Shown: positions 1 through 7,828 of the stretch, one piece after another
How the letters are laid out: each line of letters opens with the position of its first letter
How positions within the stretch are numbered: position 1 is the first letter of the stretch
NCBI GenBank assembly: GCA_900756545.1
Contig: CAAEKO010000012.1
Span: 1 to 64,000 of the forward strand
Origin: Clostridia bacterium
GTDB lineage: Bacteria; Bacillota; Clostridia; UBA1381
Length of the DNA stretch: 64,000 nucleotides
Direction of reading: 5' to 3'
Position numbers and translations under genes: made by a program
Notes under the pieces: model-generated
Database searches by the model: none
What the model was told of the DNA's origin: nothing
The model's input: the letters and a program-made list of their open reading frames with translations, nothing else

Positions 1-39
1 AAAAGAAAACCCCGCTCAAACACAGTGTTTAAGCGGGGT
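1..39 (-). terminator. Terminator of the tRNA-Leu gene
   Basis: A stem with arms AACCCCGCT and AGCGGGGTT ends in a T-rich tract when read on the minus strand. It lies just beyond the encoded CCA end of the tRNA, so it is the expected end of that transcript. Confidence 0.8.
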
Positions 40-44
40 TCAGT

Positions 45-131
45 TGGTGCCGATGGTCGGGGTCGAACCGACACGGTATCGCTACCACGGGATTTTGAGT
101 CCCGCGCGTCTGCCAATTCCACCACATCGGC
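45..131 (-). tRNA. tRNA-Leu (anticodon CAA)
   Basis: On the minus strand the acceptor stem GCCGATG pairs with CATCGGC and is followed by an encoded CCA. The anticodon loop is CTCAAAA, giving anticodon CAA, which reads the leucine codon TTG. The T-arm carries the usual GGTTCGA core. The 87-base length and the large variable arm fit a class II leucine tRNA. It has its own promoter at 151-179 and a terminator at 1-39. Confidence 0.95.
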
Positions 132-150
132 ATTTCAAAACTGCTTTATT

Positions 151-179
151 ATCATACCATAAAATAGATGTATTGTCAA
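151..179 (-). promoter_or_regulatory. Promoter of tRNA-Leu
   Basis: On the minus strand TTGACA (174-179) is followed after 17 bases by TATGAT (151-156). It points at the tRNA, whose first base is at 131. Confidence 0.8.
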
Positions 180-224
180 GAAAAAAATTATTTTTTTCCT
201 AATTTTCTGAACTGTTTCTTCTTG

Positions 225-264
225 TAAAAACAGGGCTATCTTAAAATAAGACAGCCCTGTTTTA
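225..264 (-). terminator. Terminator of the SLH protein gene
   Basis: The inverted repeat AAACAGGGCT/AGCCCTGTTT is followed by a T-run on the minus strand. It sits about 20 bases beyond the stop codon of the SLH gene. Confidence 0.8.
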
Positions 265-285
265 TATACTGCTGTTTCTATAAAT

Positions 286-1674
286 TTATTTTGCGGTAAA
301 TTCCGCAATATCCTGTGTGCGAATATCAATATACTGTTCATCATCATCCGCTTTGACAAGCCGGATATATGCAGGCTTCTCCTTATCGGAAAGCCCGCCG
401 ATCATTAAATAATAATCATCATTTATGGCATAATACAGGATGTACAGGCCGCTTCCGGCAGCGGTACTTTCATATTTTTCAAAATCACTCCAGGAAAGGT
501 TTTCACCTTTTTTTGATAATTCGACTACATCATCCAAAGTCAGCTGCACTCCTCCCTCCTGATCATCAGCAATATTGTCGTTTTCCTCTGTCTTTTCACT
601 GTTTTCTGGGGCTTCTGCTTTTTCCTCAACCTTTAAAACCTTTGTAGCTGTATCCCGCTCCAGTTTGCCGGCATAGGTAACGGATACAGTATCGCCGAGC
701 ACGATTCCTTTCTCACCGCCGCTGATTTCCGCATATGTCGTCACAAAGACCATGGTTTTTCCGTCCTCTGCTTTGATCTGCAATGTATTCATGGACATGT
801 CTTCAACGGCGCCAACAACAAAATTCACATCAGTCTTGTCGATTTCTTCCACAGCAAAAGCCATGTCAATGTCACCTTTTTCAATATAGGTAATTCTTAC
901 ATAATCACCAACTGCGATCCCATCCTCACCTAACGCCGTTGTTTTTGCATTTTCCGTATTGAACTGGCGTTTTTCACCATCTGCTGCGACCATGGTAACG
1001 CCGTTCATTGTTCCGTCAGTAACTTCACCGATGTACATTTTGACTTCCGCAACCGGAGCTGTCTGGCTTGTTTCTGTTTTCGGATTCAGTTTTTCTGCAA
1101 AATTCCGAATCACTGTGGCAAACTGCGCATAGGTCATTTCATCCTGCGGATTGAAGTTTCCTTCATCATCTCCGACCATCAAGCCTGCACTCACACAATA
1201 TGCAACGCCGCCGATGGCCCAATCTGCGATTTTATTAAAATCTTTGAATTCATGGACAGCCATTCCGCCAACTTCCGTAAGCTTCTTAGCCTGTCCATAC
1301 CGGAACAGAATTTCTGCCAGCATTTCGCGGGTAACGCCGCCCTCAGGATCAAACTTCGTTTCCTCAACACCGGCAATAATTCCTTCCTGCACGGCCCAGG
1401 CAATCGCTTTTGCGTAATCTGACGCCGCGTCCACATCATCAAATTTTACGCCAGCCTCAACCTCCGGTTTATTTTCCAGCGAATACATTGCCGCCGCCAG
1501 CTCATACCGCTTCGCGGTTCCATCCGGTTCAATGGCCTGTGACGCAATATACTCGTTTTTTACGGCATAATCAATCGCATCGTCTCCCCAGTGCGCGAAT
1601 GCCTGTACGGATGCCGATGCCAGTAAGCCTGCCACGATCAGCAAACTTGCTGCCTTCTTCATTTGTTTGTTCAT
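286..1674 (-). CDS. SLH-domain cell-surface protein
   Basis: A 462-residue exported protein held on the cell wall by S-layer homology domains. A Sec signal peptide covers about residues 1-27 and ends VQAFA. Three SLH repeats follow at about 28-72, 77-127 and 142-196, each with the ITR-like helix pattern. Residues from about 211 to 350 form two related beta-rich units, one starting GEVTDGTMNG and the other GAVEDMSMNT, so an internal duplication is visible. A Glu-rich linker leads to a C-terminal module (about 385-462) that I do not recognise. The start has AGGAGG seven bases upstream and a consensus promoter at 1705-1733. SLH domains normally bind pyruvylated wall polymer; the role of the carried domains is unknown. 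It is a single-gene unit. Confidence 0.88.
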   Translation of the reverse strand: MNKQMKKAASLLIVAGLLASASVQAFAHWGDDAIDYAVKNEYIASQAIEPDGTAKRYELAAAMYSLENKPEVEAGVKFDDVDAASDYAKAIAWAVQEGIIAGVEETKFDPEGGVTREMLAEILFRYGQAKKLTEVGGMAVHEFKDFNKIADWAIGGVAYCVSAGLMVGDDEGNFNPQDEMTYAQFATVIRNFAEKLNPKTETSQTAPVAEVKMYIGEVTDGTMNGVTMVAADGEKRQFNTENAKTTALGEDGIAVGDYVRITYIEKGDIDMAFAVEEIDKTDVNFVVGAVEDMSMNTLQIKAEDGKTMVFVTTYAEISGGEKGIVLGDTVSVTYAGKLERDTATKVLKVEEKAEAPENSEKTEENDNIADDQEGGVQLTLDDVVELSKKGENLSWSDFEKYESTAAGSGLYILYYAINDDYYLMIGGLSDKEKPAYIRLVKADDDEQYIDIRTQDIAEFTAK

Positions 1675-1704
1675 ATGTATGCCTCCTATTAAAATATTGT
1701 ATTT

Positions 1705-1733
1705 ATTATACTCCTATTTCTTCCAACTTTCAA
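1705..1733 (-). promoter_or_regulatory. Promoter of the SLH protein gene
   Basis: On the minus strand TTGAAA (1728-1733), a 17-base spacer and TATAAT (1705-1710) lead straight into the AGGAGG of the SLH gene. Confidence 0.8.
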
Positions 1734-1753
1734 TATTTTGTATGCAATAATTC

Positions 1754-2905
1754 TCACTCTTTAATAATGCCAAGCTTTCTTTTCAGCTTCAATATTCTGA
1801 AAACAGCTTCCTCCAGACCGCCTTCTTCAATTTTCCCATCTTTTACAGCCTGTACAACAGCCGGAATCTGCTCTGTAAAATTTGTACAGCAAATCATATC
1901 GTTTCCAGCTTGTATAGCCAGTACGGCGGCGTCCTCATCATCAATATACTGCCCGATGGCGTCCATAGCCAGATTGTCTGTAATAATTACGCCTTGAAAC
2001 CCTAAATCCTTACGCAAGATCTCATGCACGCGTACGGACAAAGACGCCGGAAACTCCCTGTCCATACAGGCCACGATATTATGGGATACCAAAACCATCC
2101 CGGCTCCCGCCTCTATTCCCGCCATAAAGGGCAGGAAATCGCAATCCAAAAACTGCTGGTATTGCCTGTTGTCATGAGCTATCCCCGTATGCGTATCCAC
2201 ATTGTTCCCATATCCCGGGAAATGCTTAAGCACACACCCGATTTTGGCCTTATCCATTGCGTTTACAACATTCCGCACATATTCCGCCGTTTTCTCCGGG
2301 CCAAGTCCCAGCGTGCGGTCATAGATAAAATCTGCCGAATCCTGCGACACATCACACACTGGCGCAAAATTTAGATTGATCCCCAAATCCAATAAAAATT
2401 CAGATTTTTCTTTTGCGTCCATAAAAACCGCTTCCATATCACCTCTGCTGTATAACGCCTGTGGTGATGGAAAAGGCGTATTTCTGAACTGAGTGTATCT
2501 GCTTACCCGGTTTACCGTGCCGCCCTCTTCATCCACGCCAATAAACATGGGGATGTCTGCCTGTGCCTGATAGGATTCAATCGTTTTCCTGACCTTGTCC
2601 GGCGTACTGTCCTTAAAGTCCCGTGCAAACAGGATATATCCTCCCAGCTTGTATTGTCCGGCTAATTCCTCGGCATTTTCCTCCGGGCATCTGGCAATAA
2701 ACATCTGCGCGGCTTTTTCTTCCAAGGACATCCTGTCTACGATTTCCCGCAGCGGATCATTTTCTTGCTGCGGAATTTGTGCCTGACGCCCCGCATTTTC
2801 TGTTCGGACATGCGGATCGTCTTCCTGCTTTGCCGGCTGGCTTCCACAGGCAGATAAAACGATCGTAAAGCAAGCTATGCAGATAAAATAGATATACTTT
2901 TTCAT
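1754..2905 (-). CDS. Family 3 glycoside hydrolase lipoprotein (NagZ-like)
   Basis: A probable beta-N-acetylhexosaminidase anchored outside the membrane. Residues 1-20 are a lipoprotein signal ending in the lipobox LSAC, with Cys20 as the lipidated residue. The GH3 barrel follows. It contains KHFPGYGNNVDTHTG, which keeps the Asp-x-His dyad that NagZ enzymes use as acid/base, although the second His of the usual KHFPGHG is Tyr here. The motif ITDNLAMDA supplies the nucleophile Asp. The length fits a single-domain NagZ. An ATG six codons further upstream is open, but choosing it would put the GGGGAGA ribosome site inside the gene, so the start at 2905 is preferred. It lies 27 bases behind the YbaK-family gene and is probably cotranscribed. 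The inferred role is trimming of muropeptides or glycans at the surface. Confidence 0.85.
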   Translation of the reverse strand: MKKYIYFICIACFTIVLSACGSQPAKQEDDPHVRTENAGRQAQIPQQENDPLREIVDRMSLEEKAAQMFIARCPEENAEELAGQYKLGGYILFARDFKDSTPDKVRKTIESYQAQADIPMFIGVDEEGGTVNRVSRYTQFRNTPFPSPQALYSRGDMEAVFMDAKEKSEFLLDLGINLNFAPVCDVSQDSADFIYDRTLGLGPEKTAEYVRNVVNAMDKAKIGCVLKHFPGYGNNVDTHTGIAHDNRQYQQFLDCDFLPFMAGIEAGAGMVLVSHNIVACMDREFPASLSVRVHEILRKDLGFQGVIITDNLAMDAIGQYIDDEDAAVLAIQAGNDMICCTNFTEQIPAVVQAVKDGKIEEGGLEEAVFRILKLKRKLGIIKE

Positions 2906-2932
2906 CCTTTTCTCTCCCCCCAAATAGCAGTT

Positions 2933-3406
2933 TTATTCCTCCCACGCCTTGCATACATCGACCCAACGCTTTGCGCGGGAATATTGATATAGCTCATCCA
3001 GCGTTAAAGCAATCGCACTGTTACCGCTTCCTGCCGCAGGATATACTTTATCAAATCTTTTTAAGGAAATGTCCATATACACTTCCATTTCTTCCGGAAT
3101 ACCAAATGGGCATACGCCCCCTACGGCGTGTCCCACAAGCTGTTCAACCGTATCAAAATCCAGCATTTTTGCTTTCATGCCGAATGTCTCTTTAAATTTT
3201 TTATTGTCAACCTTTGCGTCGCCTGCCGCCACGACTAAAATACAGTCGCTGTCCTTCGCAAAGGCCAATGTCTTCGCGATCCGCGCCGGCTCCGTCCCTA
3301 ACGCCTGGGCGGCAAGCTCTACTGTTGCACTGGAGGTTTCAAATTCCTGGATCCTGTCCTCCATCCCGAACTGCCGGAAATATGCCCTTACCTTTTCGAT
3401 TGCCAT
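2933..3406 (-). CDS. YbaK/EbsC-family aminoacyl-tRNA deacylase
   Basis: A 157-residue protein of the YbaK/ProX editing-domain family, whose studied members hydrolyse mischarged Cys-tRNA(Pro) or Ala-tRNA(Pro). The whole length is the editing domain. The family's Lys-containing stretch KVDNKKFKETFG is present, as is the glycine-rich GHAVGGVCPFG turn lining the pocket. In-frame starts exist at 3433 (GTG), 3418 (ATG) and 3406 (ATG). The last is chosen because GGGGA lies about six bases upstream and the family usually begins near IEKVRAYF. It is followed by the GH3 lipoprotein gene and preceded by a leader of about 180 bases with competing hairpins. Which tRNA it edits cannot be told from sequence. 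Confidence 0.85.
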   Translation of the reverse strand: MAIEKVRAYFRQFGMEDRIQEFETSSATVELAAQALGTEPARIAKTLAFAKDSDCILVVAAGDAKVDNKKFKETFGMKAKMLDFDTVEQLVGHAVGGVCPFGIPEEMEVYMDISLKRFDKVYPAAGSGNSAIALTLDELYQYSRAKRWVDVCKAWEE

Positions 3407-3427
3407 AAAAATCCCCATAGCCTTTCC

Positions 3428-3476
3428 GCCCACAAGTAATGAATCATACGCATATTCTTATCTGTGGGCAGATAAG
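3428..3476 (-). promoter_or_regulatory. Leader with two competing hairpins before the YbaK-family gene
   Basis: Hairpin A pairs CTTATCTG with CAGATAAG (3457-3476) around a four-base loop. Alternative hairpin B pairs GCCCACA (3463-3469) with TGTGGGC (3428-3434), using the loop and inner stem of A. The 3' arm of B runs into the GGCGGAAAGG just before the gene, so B would hide the ribosome site and A would expose it. The pairings are visible in the sequence; a regulatory role is inference. Confidence 0.4.
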
Positions 3477-3591
3477 GCGCTATTTTTAATCCTTTCAGAC
3501 TCACCATGCACGTTTTTGCCTCTGGCAAAATATCGCACAGGCAATCCAATCTGACAACGTGATTTTTCACATTATTTCTTCTTTGCTGTAA

Positions 3592-3620
3592 ATTATAACA
3601 GATTTTATCAAAAAATTCAA
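3592..3620 (-). promoter_or_regulatory. Promoter of the YbaK-family/GH3 operon
   Basis: On the minus strand TTGAAT (3615-3620), a 17-base spacer and TATAAT (3592-3597). Transcription from here would leave an untranslated leader of about 180 bases before the YbaK-family gene. It stands back to back with the tcdA promoter. Confidence 0.7.
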
Positions 3621-3633
3621 TCCATACTTTCCC

Positions 3634-3662
3634 TTGACTTGTTTTTATTTGTATGCTACACT
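3634..3662 (+). promoter_or_regulatory. Promoter of tcdA
   Basis: TTGACT (3634-3639), a 17-base spacer and TACACT (3657-3662), 32 bases before the tcdA start codon. Confidence 0.7.
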
Positions 3663-3694
3663 TTTATTAAATCAAAGGAATGGAGTGAAACCAT

Positions 3695-4405
3695 ATGAAC
3701 TGGTTGGCAAGAACAGAGCTTCTGCTAGGGCCGGAGGCACTGGAAAAGCTGTCGCATGCCCGCGTGGCGGTATTCGGCCTGGGGGGCGTCGGCGGGTACG
3801 CGGCGGAGGCTCTGGTCCGTTCGGGGCTCGGGACTATTGATCTGATTGATAATGATACGATTTCCCTAACCAATCTCAACCGGCAGATTTTTGCCCTTCA
3901 CAGCACCATCGGACAATACAAAACGGAAGCCGCGAAGGCCCGTTTCTTGGATATCAACCCAAGCCTATCGGTCAATGTCCACCCAGTATTTTTTACGCCG
4001 GAAAACAGCGGTATATTTGATTTTTCGGCCTATTCTTACATAATAGACGCCATCGACACCGTCACCGGGAAAATCGAGCTTGCTGTTCAGGCACAAAAAA
4101 ACAATATCCCGCTGATTAGCTCCATGGGAACAGGTAATAAGCTGAATCCTTGCCGGGTTGAGATCACCGACCTTTCAAATACCTCCGTATGCCCTTTGGC
4201 CCGGGTCATGCGCCGTGAACTGAAAAAGCGCGGAATCACAAAACTCAAGGTGGCATATTCATCGGAAGAGCCCAAAAAACCGGCACAGGCGGACGCCGCG
4301 GAGCTTGCTCCCGGCCGACGTCAGATCCCGGGCAGCACGGCTTTTGTGCCGCCGGCTGCGGGCCTTGCCATCGCCTCGGCAGTTATACAGGATTTAATAT
4401 ATTAA
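3695..4405 (+). CDS. tcdA: tRNA threonylcarbamoyladenosine dehydratase (ThiF/E1-like)
   Basis: An E1-like, ATP-dependent enzyme that cyclises t6A37 of ANN-reading tRNAs to ct6A. The Rossmann nucleotide site FGLGGVGGYAAEAL is at about residues 27-40, followed by the conserved DNDTISLTNLNRQ segment that binds ATP and Mg, and SSMGTGNKLNP near 145-155. The length of 236 matches Bacillota TcdA and is a little shorter than the E. coli protein. The start has GGAGTG seven bases upstream and a promoter at 3634-3662. Other ThiF-family roles (MoeB, ThiF) are less likely because no sulfur-carrier gene is near and the zinc CxxC pairs are absent. It is a single-gene unit closed by a shared terminator. Confidence 0.88.
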   Translation: MNWLARTELLLGPEALEKLSHARVAVFGLGGVGGYAAEALVRSGLGTIDLIDNDTISLTNLNRQIFALHSTIGQYKTEAAKARFLDINPSLSVNVHPVFFTPENSGIFDFSAYSYIIDAIDTVTGKIELAVQAQKNNIPLISSMGTGNKLNPCRVEITDLSNTSVCPLARVMRRELKKRGITKLKVAYSSEEPKKPAQADAAELAPGRRQIPGSTAFVPPAAGLAIASAVIQDLIY

Positions 4406-4435
4406 AAAGCGCAGAACTTCATTCTGCGCTTTTCT
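4405..4435. terminator. Bidirectional terminator between tcdA and coaX
   Basis: The stem AAAAGCGCAGAA/TTCTGCGCTTTT has T-runs on both strands. It serves the convergent tcdA and coaX genes and overlaps the coaX stop codon. Confidence 0.85.
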
Positions 4436-5198
4436 TGTTTATTCGTTTGTGAATTAACCATAGTCCCTTGAGTAAAAGAGCATCATCCAGAATAATCTTT
4501 CGTTTACAGTATGGAATGATGGCTCCGGCCAATCCGCCGGTAGCAATCGCCACAGCTTTTTGACCCAGCGTTTCTTCAATTCGTTCAATCATACCGTCCA
4601 GCATAGCCGCATTGCCGTAAATCATCCCGCTTTTCATGCTGTCCATGGTATTTCTGCCGATTACATGCTCCGCAGGCTCGATCCCAATATTGGGCAGAAG
4701 AGATGCCTTTGCCGACAGGGCGTCTTGTGAGACCTTTACCCCCGGTAAGATCGAACGCCCGCAAAATACGCCGTCCTTATCTAAAACGGAAATCGTGGTG
4801 GCTGTTCCCATATCAATAATAATCAATGGAGGCTCAAATTTATCCAGCGCCGCCACTGCCGAAACAATCAGGTCATTGCCTACCTGCTCGGGCCTGTCCA
4901 CCTCCAGCTTGATCCCATGATCCATGGCAATACTGACCTCAGTAGGTACGCAACCAGTCACGATCAGCATAGCATTTTTCAGAATCGCCGTCAATGGCGG
5001 AACTACGGATGAAATGATCGCGCCATCCAGCTCTGAAATATCCACATCATAAATATCCAAAATATTTTTGAACATTACCGCATATTCCATTTCCGTCTTT
5101 TCCCGATCTGTGGAAAGTCTGCCCTCAAAGTAGATATTGTCGCCGTCAAGACAACCGATGACAATATTTGTGTTTCCTACGTCTAATGCCAAAATCAT
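4419..5198 (-). CDS. coaX: Type III pantothenate kinase
   Basis: Phosphorylates pantothenate in the first committed step of coenzyme A synthesis. The N-terminal phosphate-binding motif DVGNTNIVIG (residues 5-14), the GAIISSVVPPLT segment and IDMGTATTISVL near 127-138 are the hallmarks of the CoaX (ASKHA-fold) family. The length of 259 is typical. GGAG lies nine bases upstream of the ATG. It follows the ECF S-component gene by 28 bases and is divergent from coaBC across one promoter region, so uptake of the vitamin and its conversion are encoded together. CoaX enzymes as a class are not feedback-inhibited by CoA. Confidence 0.95.
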   Translation of the reverse strand: MILALDVGNTNIVIGCLDGDNIYFEGRLSTDREKTEMEYAVMFKNILDIYDVDISELDGAIISSVVPPLTAILKNAMLIVTGCVPTEVSIAMDHGIKLEVDRPEQVGNDLIVSAVAALDKFEPPLIIIDMGTATTISVLDKDGVFCGRSILPGVKVSQDALSAKASLLPNIGIEPAEHVIGRNTMDSMKSGMIYGNAAMLDGMIERIEETLGQKAVAIATGGLAGAIIPYCKRKIILDDALLLKGLWLIHKRINKKSAE

Positions 5199-5226
5199 AT
5201 TTTCTTCTCCGTGCCGCTTTTGCTAT

Positions 5227-5829
5227 TTATTTATTGATTAATTTTGCTTTATGGAGTGCCATGCCTACTGCCGAGGTTACAATAGAAGTAGACAAAAACT
5301 CTACGACGGCATTTGTACCGACAAACGCACAGATAAACAGAATCACATTCCCGCCCGGTGCAAGCACAGTCCATTTCTCTCGGATAAATTCAGTCTGACC
5401 GAACAGCAGCACCAGCGCAGACATGAAAAATAGCGTGTTCATAAATGCAGTCATCAGTCCCGTTATGCCGTATGCCACTGGCCTTGGAAGCCTTGTCCCA
5501 CATACTGCCCGGCCGATAAAGCCTGCAAGCAGCCCCTCCAGAATACGGGGCACAAAGCATAAAATCCCCGCGAAAAGCGGATTGATCGTCATAAGCGTCA
5601 TAACCAGCGAACTTCCGCCAAGAATTGACGTAAGGCCGAATACCGCGCCTAAAACCATTCCGCATACAGGGCCTAAAGCAAGCGCTCCTATTGCGACCGG
5701 TATTGTGTTAAATGTAATGCTCAGAGGGCCTACCTTCAAGTACCCCAGCGGCGTAAAAGCCATCAGAATCAGCACTGCGGTCAGCAGCGCAAGCATTACA
5801 AGCTTACGTGTTTTTTCATTGTTTTTCAT
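5227..5829 (-). CDS. ECF transporter S component, probably for pantothenate
   Basis: A 200-residue integral membrane protein with about six hydrophobic segments, the size and shape of an ECF-family substrate-binding (S) component. The first segment starts near residue 10 and contains the family-typical Ala-rich interface for the shared energising module (LALLTAVLILMAF). The start at 5829 has AGGAGG nine bases upstream; the frame is open further upstream without support. It is the first gene of the unit with coaX, and coaBC is divergent, so pantothenate is the likely ligand (a PanT role). That is an inference from context. The ECF A, A' and T genes are not in this window, as expected for group II S components. 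Confidence 0.82.
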   Translation of the reverse strand: MKNNEKTRKLVMLALLTAVLILMAFTPLGYLKVGPLSITFNTIPVAIGALALGPVCGMVLGAVFGLTSILGGSSLVMTLMTINPLFAGILCFVPRILEGLLAGFIGRAVCGTRLPRPVAYGITGLMTAFMNTLFFMSALVLLFGQTEFIREKWTVLAPGGNVILFICAFVGTNAVVEFLSTSIVTSAVGMALHKAKLINK

Positions 5830-5884
5830 TTTTATTACCTCCTGCTGCTGCTCCCTTGCAGGATACAGCGCATATTTGTTAATA

Positions 5885-5913
5885 ATTATAACGAAATTCC
5901 AGGAATTTGTCAA
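5885..5913 (-). promoter_or_regulatory. Promoter of the S-component/coaX operon
   Basis: On the minus strand a full consensus TTGACA (5908-5913), 17 bases, TATAAT (5885-5890). It is back to back with the coaBC promoter. Confidence 0.85.
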
Positions 5914-5927
5914 CAGAAATAAAAAGA

Positions 5928-5956
5928 TTGATTAAAACGAGTTTATTTGGTATAAT
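5928..5956 (+). promoter_or_regulatory. Promoter of coaBC
   Basis: TTGATT (5928-5933), a 17-base spacer and TATAAT (5951-5956), about 58 bases before the coaBC start. Confidence 0.85.
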
Positions 5957-6014
5957 ATCATATTATAGAGCTTGAATCGCATGGTATGTATATAAAAAGA
6001 AACGAGGGATTGCT

Positions 6015-7208
6015 ATGTTGAAAGGAAAAACCATTTTGATCGGAGTCACAGGCAGTATTGCGGCCTATAAAACAGCATCGCTTTGCAGTATGCTGAAAAA
6101 GCAGGGAGCAGAAGTCCATGTAATGCTGACAAAAAACGCGGAAAAGTTTGTTGGCCCGGCAACATTTGAGGCGCTCACCCGCACCCCCTGCCTGACCGAT
6201 ACCTTTGACGGCCGGTGTCTGACGGAAATCCCCCATATTTCCCTGGCTGAAAAAGCTGATCTTGTATTGATAGCGCCTGCTTCTGCGGATGTGATCGGTA
6301 AAATCGCAGGCGGAATTGCCGACGATATGCTGACCTCCTGTCTCCTGGCCTGCAAATGCATTAGAATGGCGGCCCCCGCCATGAATACCAATATGTATAC
6401 CAACGAAATCGTGCAGGATAATATACAAAAGCTTCAGCGCTTCGGGTACAGAATTATCGACCCGGCCGTAGGCTATCTGGCCTGCGGAACGGTCGGCGCA
6501 GGAAAAATGCCTGAACCGGAATTTTTGTTTGACTGTATTGTTCGGGAGCTTTTCCCCCGAAAAGACCTTGCCGGAAAAAAGGTGTTGGTGACCGCCGGCG
6601 CTACGATTGAGCCAATCGACCCCGTCCGGTACATCACCAACCATTCCACCGGTAAAATGGGATGCGCCGTAGCCCAGGCAGCCATGCTCCGCGGTGCGGA
6701 CGTAACGCTGGTAGCCGGAAAAATAGAAACTAACCTTCCGCCGTTTGTGAATACGGTCCGTGTCACCAGTGCGAAAGAAATGCGGGATGCAGTGATGAAC
6801 GCAGCCGGAGAAATGGATATTATTGTGAAAGCGGCAGCTGTGGCTGATTATGCCCCGGTAAATGTAGCCTCTGAAAAAATTAAGAAAAAAGATGATACGC
6901 TTACACTGGAACTGGATCGGAATCCCGATATCCTGAAGGAACTGGGTGACAAGAAAAAGCCGGGTCAAATTCTTTGCGGGTTCGCCATGGAAACGCAGAA
7001 TTTAGTAGAAAACGCCCGTGAAAAACTGAACGGCAAAAATCTGGATATTATCGCCGCAAACAGCCTGCGGATCGACGGAGCCGGCTTCGGCACAGATACC
7101 AATGTGCTGACCCTCCTGACAAAAAGCGGCATGAAAAAACTGCCGAAAATGTCAAAAGCAGACGCAGCAATGCACTTACTGGATGAAATCATGCTGCTGT
7201 CAAAATAA
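6015..7208 (+). CDS. coaBC: Bifunctional phosphopantothenoylcysteine decarboxylase / phosphopantothenate-cysteine ligase
   Basis: Carries out steps two and three of CoA synthesis after CoaX. The N-terminal CoaC half (about 1-180) is an FMN-dependent decarboxylase: GVTGSIAAYK, the active-site His in EIPHISLAEK (His74), the PASAD loop and APAMNTNMY are present, with the substrate-lid Cys in GYLACG. The CoaB half (about 185-397) has VTAGATIEPIDPVRYI and NHSTGKMG for nucleotide binding, KAAAVADYAP, and the Lys pair of SEKIKKKD. The length of 397 is the usual fused form. The start has GAGGGA upstream and lies behind a consensus promoter. It faces the pantothenate uptake/kinase operon. Confidence 0.96.
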   Translation: MLKGKTILIGVTGSIAAYKTASLCSMLKKQGAEVHVMLTKNAEKFVGPATFEALTRTPCLTDTFDGRCLTEIPHISLAEKADLVLIAPASADVIGKIAGGIADDMLTSCLLACKCIRMAAPAMNTNMYTNEIVQDNIQKLQRFGYRIIDPAVGYLACGTVGAGKMPEPEFLFDCIVRELFPRKDLAGKKVLVTAGATIEPIDPVRYITNHSTGKMGCAVAQAAMLRGADVTLVAGKIETNLPPFVNTVRVTSAKEMRDAVMNAAGEMDIIVKAAAVADYAPVNVASEKIKKKDDTLTLELDRNPDILKELGDKKKPGQILCGFAMETQNLVENAREKLNGKNLDIIAANSLRIDGAGFGTDTNVLTLLTKSGMKKLPKMSKADAAMHLLDEIMLLSK

Positions 7209-7211
7209 GCT

Positions 7212-7243
7212 AAAAAACGGGCGCTAATAAGCGCCCATTTTTT
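7212..7243. terminator. Bidirectional terminator between coaBC and thpR
   Basis: The GGGCGC/GCGCCC stem with a six-base loop is flanked by A and T tracts, so it works for both convergent genes. It reaches the thpR stop codon. Confidence 0.85.
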
Positions 7244-7760
7244 AGTTCCGCAAATCTCTGATATAAACTTCCTTGTAATTGACTTTCCCATCTACCCTAT
7301 CTGATCTAACAAGACTGATACTATTCACCAGCATAGTCATTTCCGGGATACGGATATCCGGCTCTTGGGACAGCACCACCTGCCTCCCTAAAGTAATATG
7401 CGGACGAAACGGCCTGTCTTCAATCCAGTAACCTTCTTTTTTCAATCCAGCGCAAAGCTTGCGGTAGTATTTTTTGAGCATAGGATTATCCTGTACCCCT
7501 GCCCAATAAATATCGCCGCGGTCCCGCTGGAACTTCCCCAATCCACTGATCGTCAGTATTGTTTTTTTATCCAGATGCCTATCCATAACATGAATCACCG
7601 GCATTATATCCCGAACCTCTCCTAAAAACACAAGCGTCATGTGTAGATTCTCCGGGGTAGTAAAATTTCCGCTTAAAGAGGCTTCCTTCAATTTCTGAAC
7701 GGCCTCTCCCAGTCCCTGCACGATATTTTCTGTGAAATTGATCGCTATAAATAATCGCAT
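7242..7760 (-). CDS. thpR: RNA 2',3'-cyclic phosphodiesterase (2H/LigT family)
   Basis: A 172-residue 2H phosphoesterase that opens RNA 2',3'-cyclic phosphates. The two signature motifs are HMTLVFLGE (His40, Thr42) and HITLGR (His near 129), placed symmetrically in the bilobed fold. The length is usual for ThpR/LigT. It begins MRLFIAINF, matching the family's first strand, and stands alone between serA and coaBC. The cellular substrate is not known for most bacterial members; tRNA half ligation has been shown in vitro for some. Confidence 0.9.
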   Translation of the reverse strand: MRLFIAINFTENIVQGLGEAVQKLKEASLSGNFTTPENLHMTLVFLGEVRDIMPVIHVMDRHLDKKTILTISGLGKFQRDRGDIYWAGVQDNPMLKKYYRKLCAGLKKEGYWIEDRPFRPHITLGRQVVLSQEPDIRIPEMTMLVNSISLVRSDRVDGKVNYKEVYIRDLRN

Positions 7761-7801
7761 ACCTCAGCCAACCTTATCCTATTGTAAATCCTATTCCGAA
7801 G

Positions 7802-7828
7802 AAAAAAAGCGGCTAAAACCGCTTTTTT
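7802..7828 (-). terminator. Terminator of serC-serA
   Basis: The stem AAAGCGG/CCGCTTT with long A and T flanks directly abuts the serA stop codon. The tract is symmetrical and could act on both strands, but only serA runs into it. Confidence 0.8.

Noticed and set aside
3388..3570. Possible 60-residue gene on the minus strand in the YbaK-family leader
   Set aside because: It starts with GTG behind a weak AGAAG, overlaps the chosen YbaK-family start and shows no recognisable pattern. The leader hairpins explain the interval better.
5958..6968. Long open frame on the minus strand of 336 codons
   Set aside because: It lies fully opposite coaBC, whose motifs are complete, and its translation is His/Arg/Cys-rich without any family pattern. 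It is an antisense by-product.
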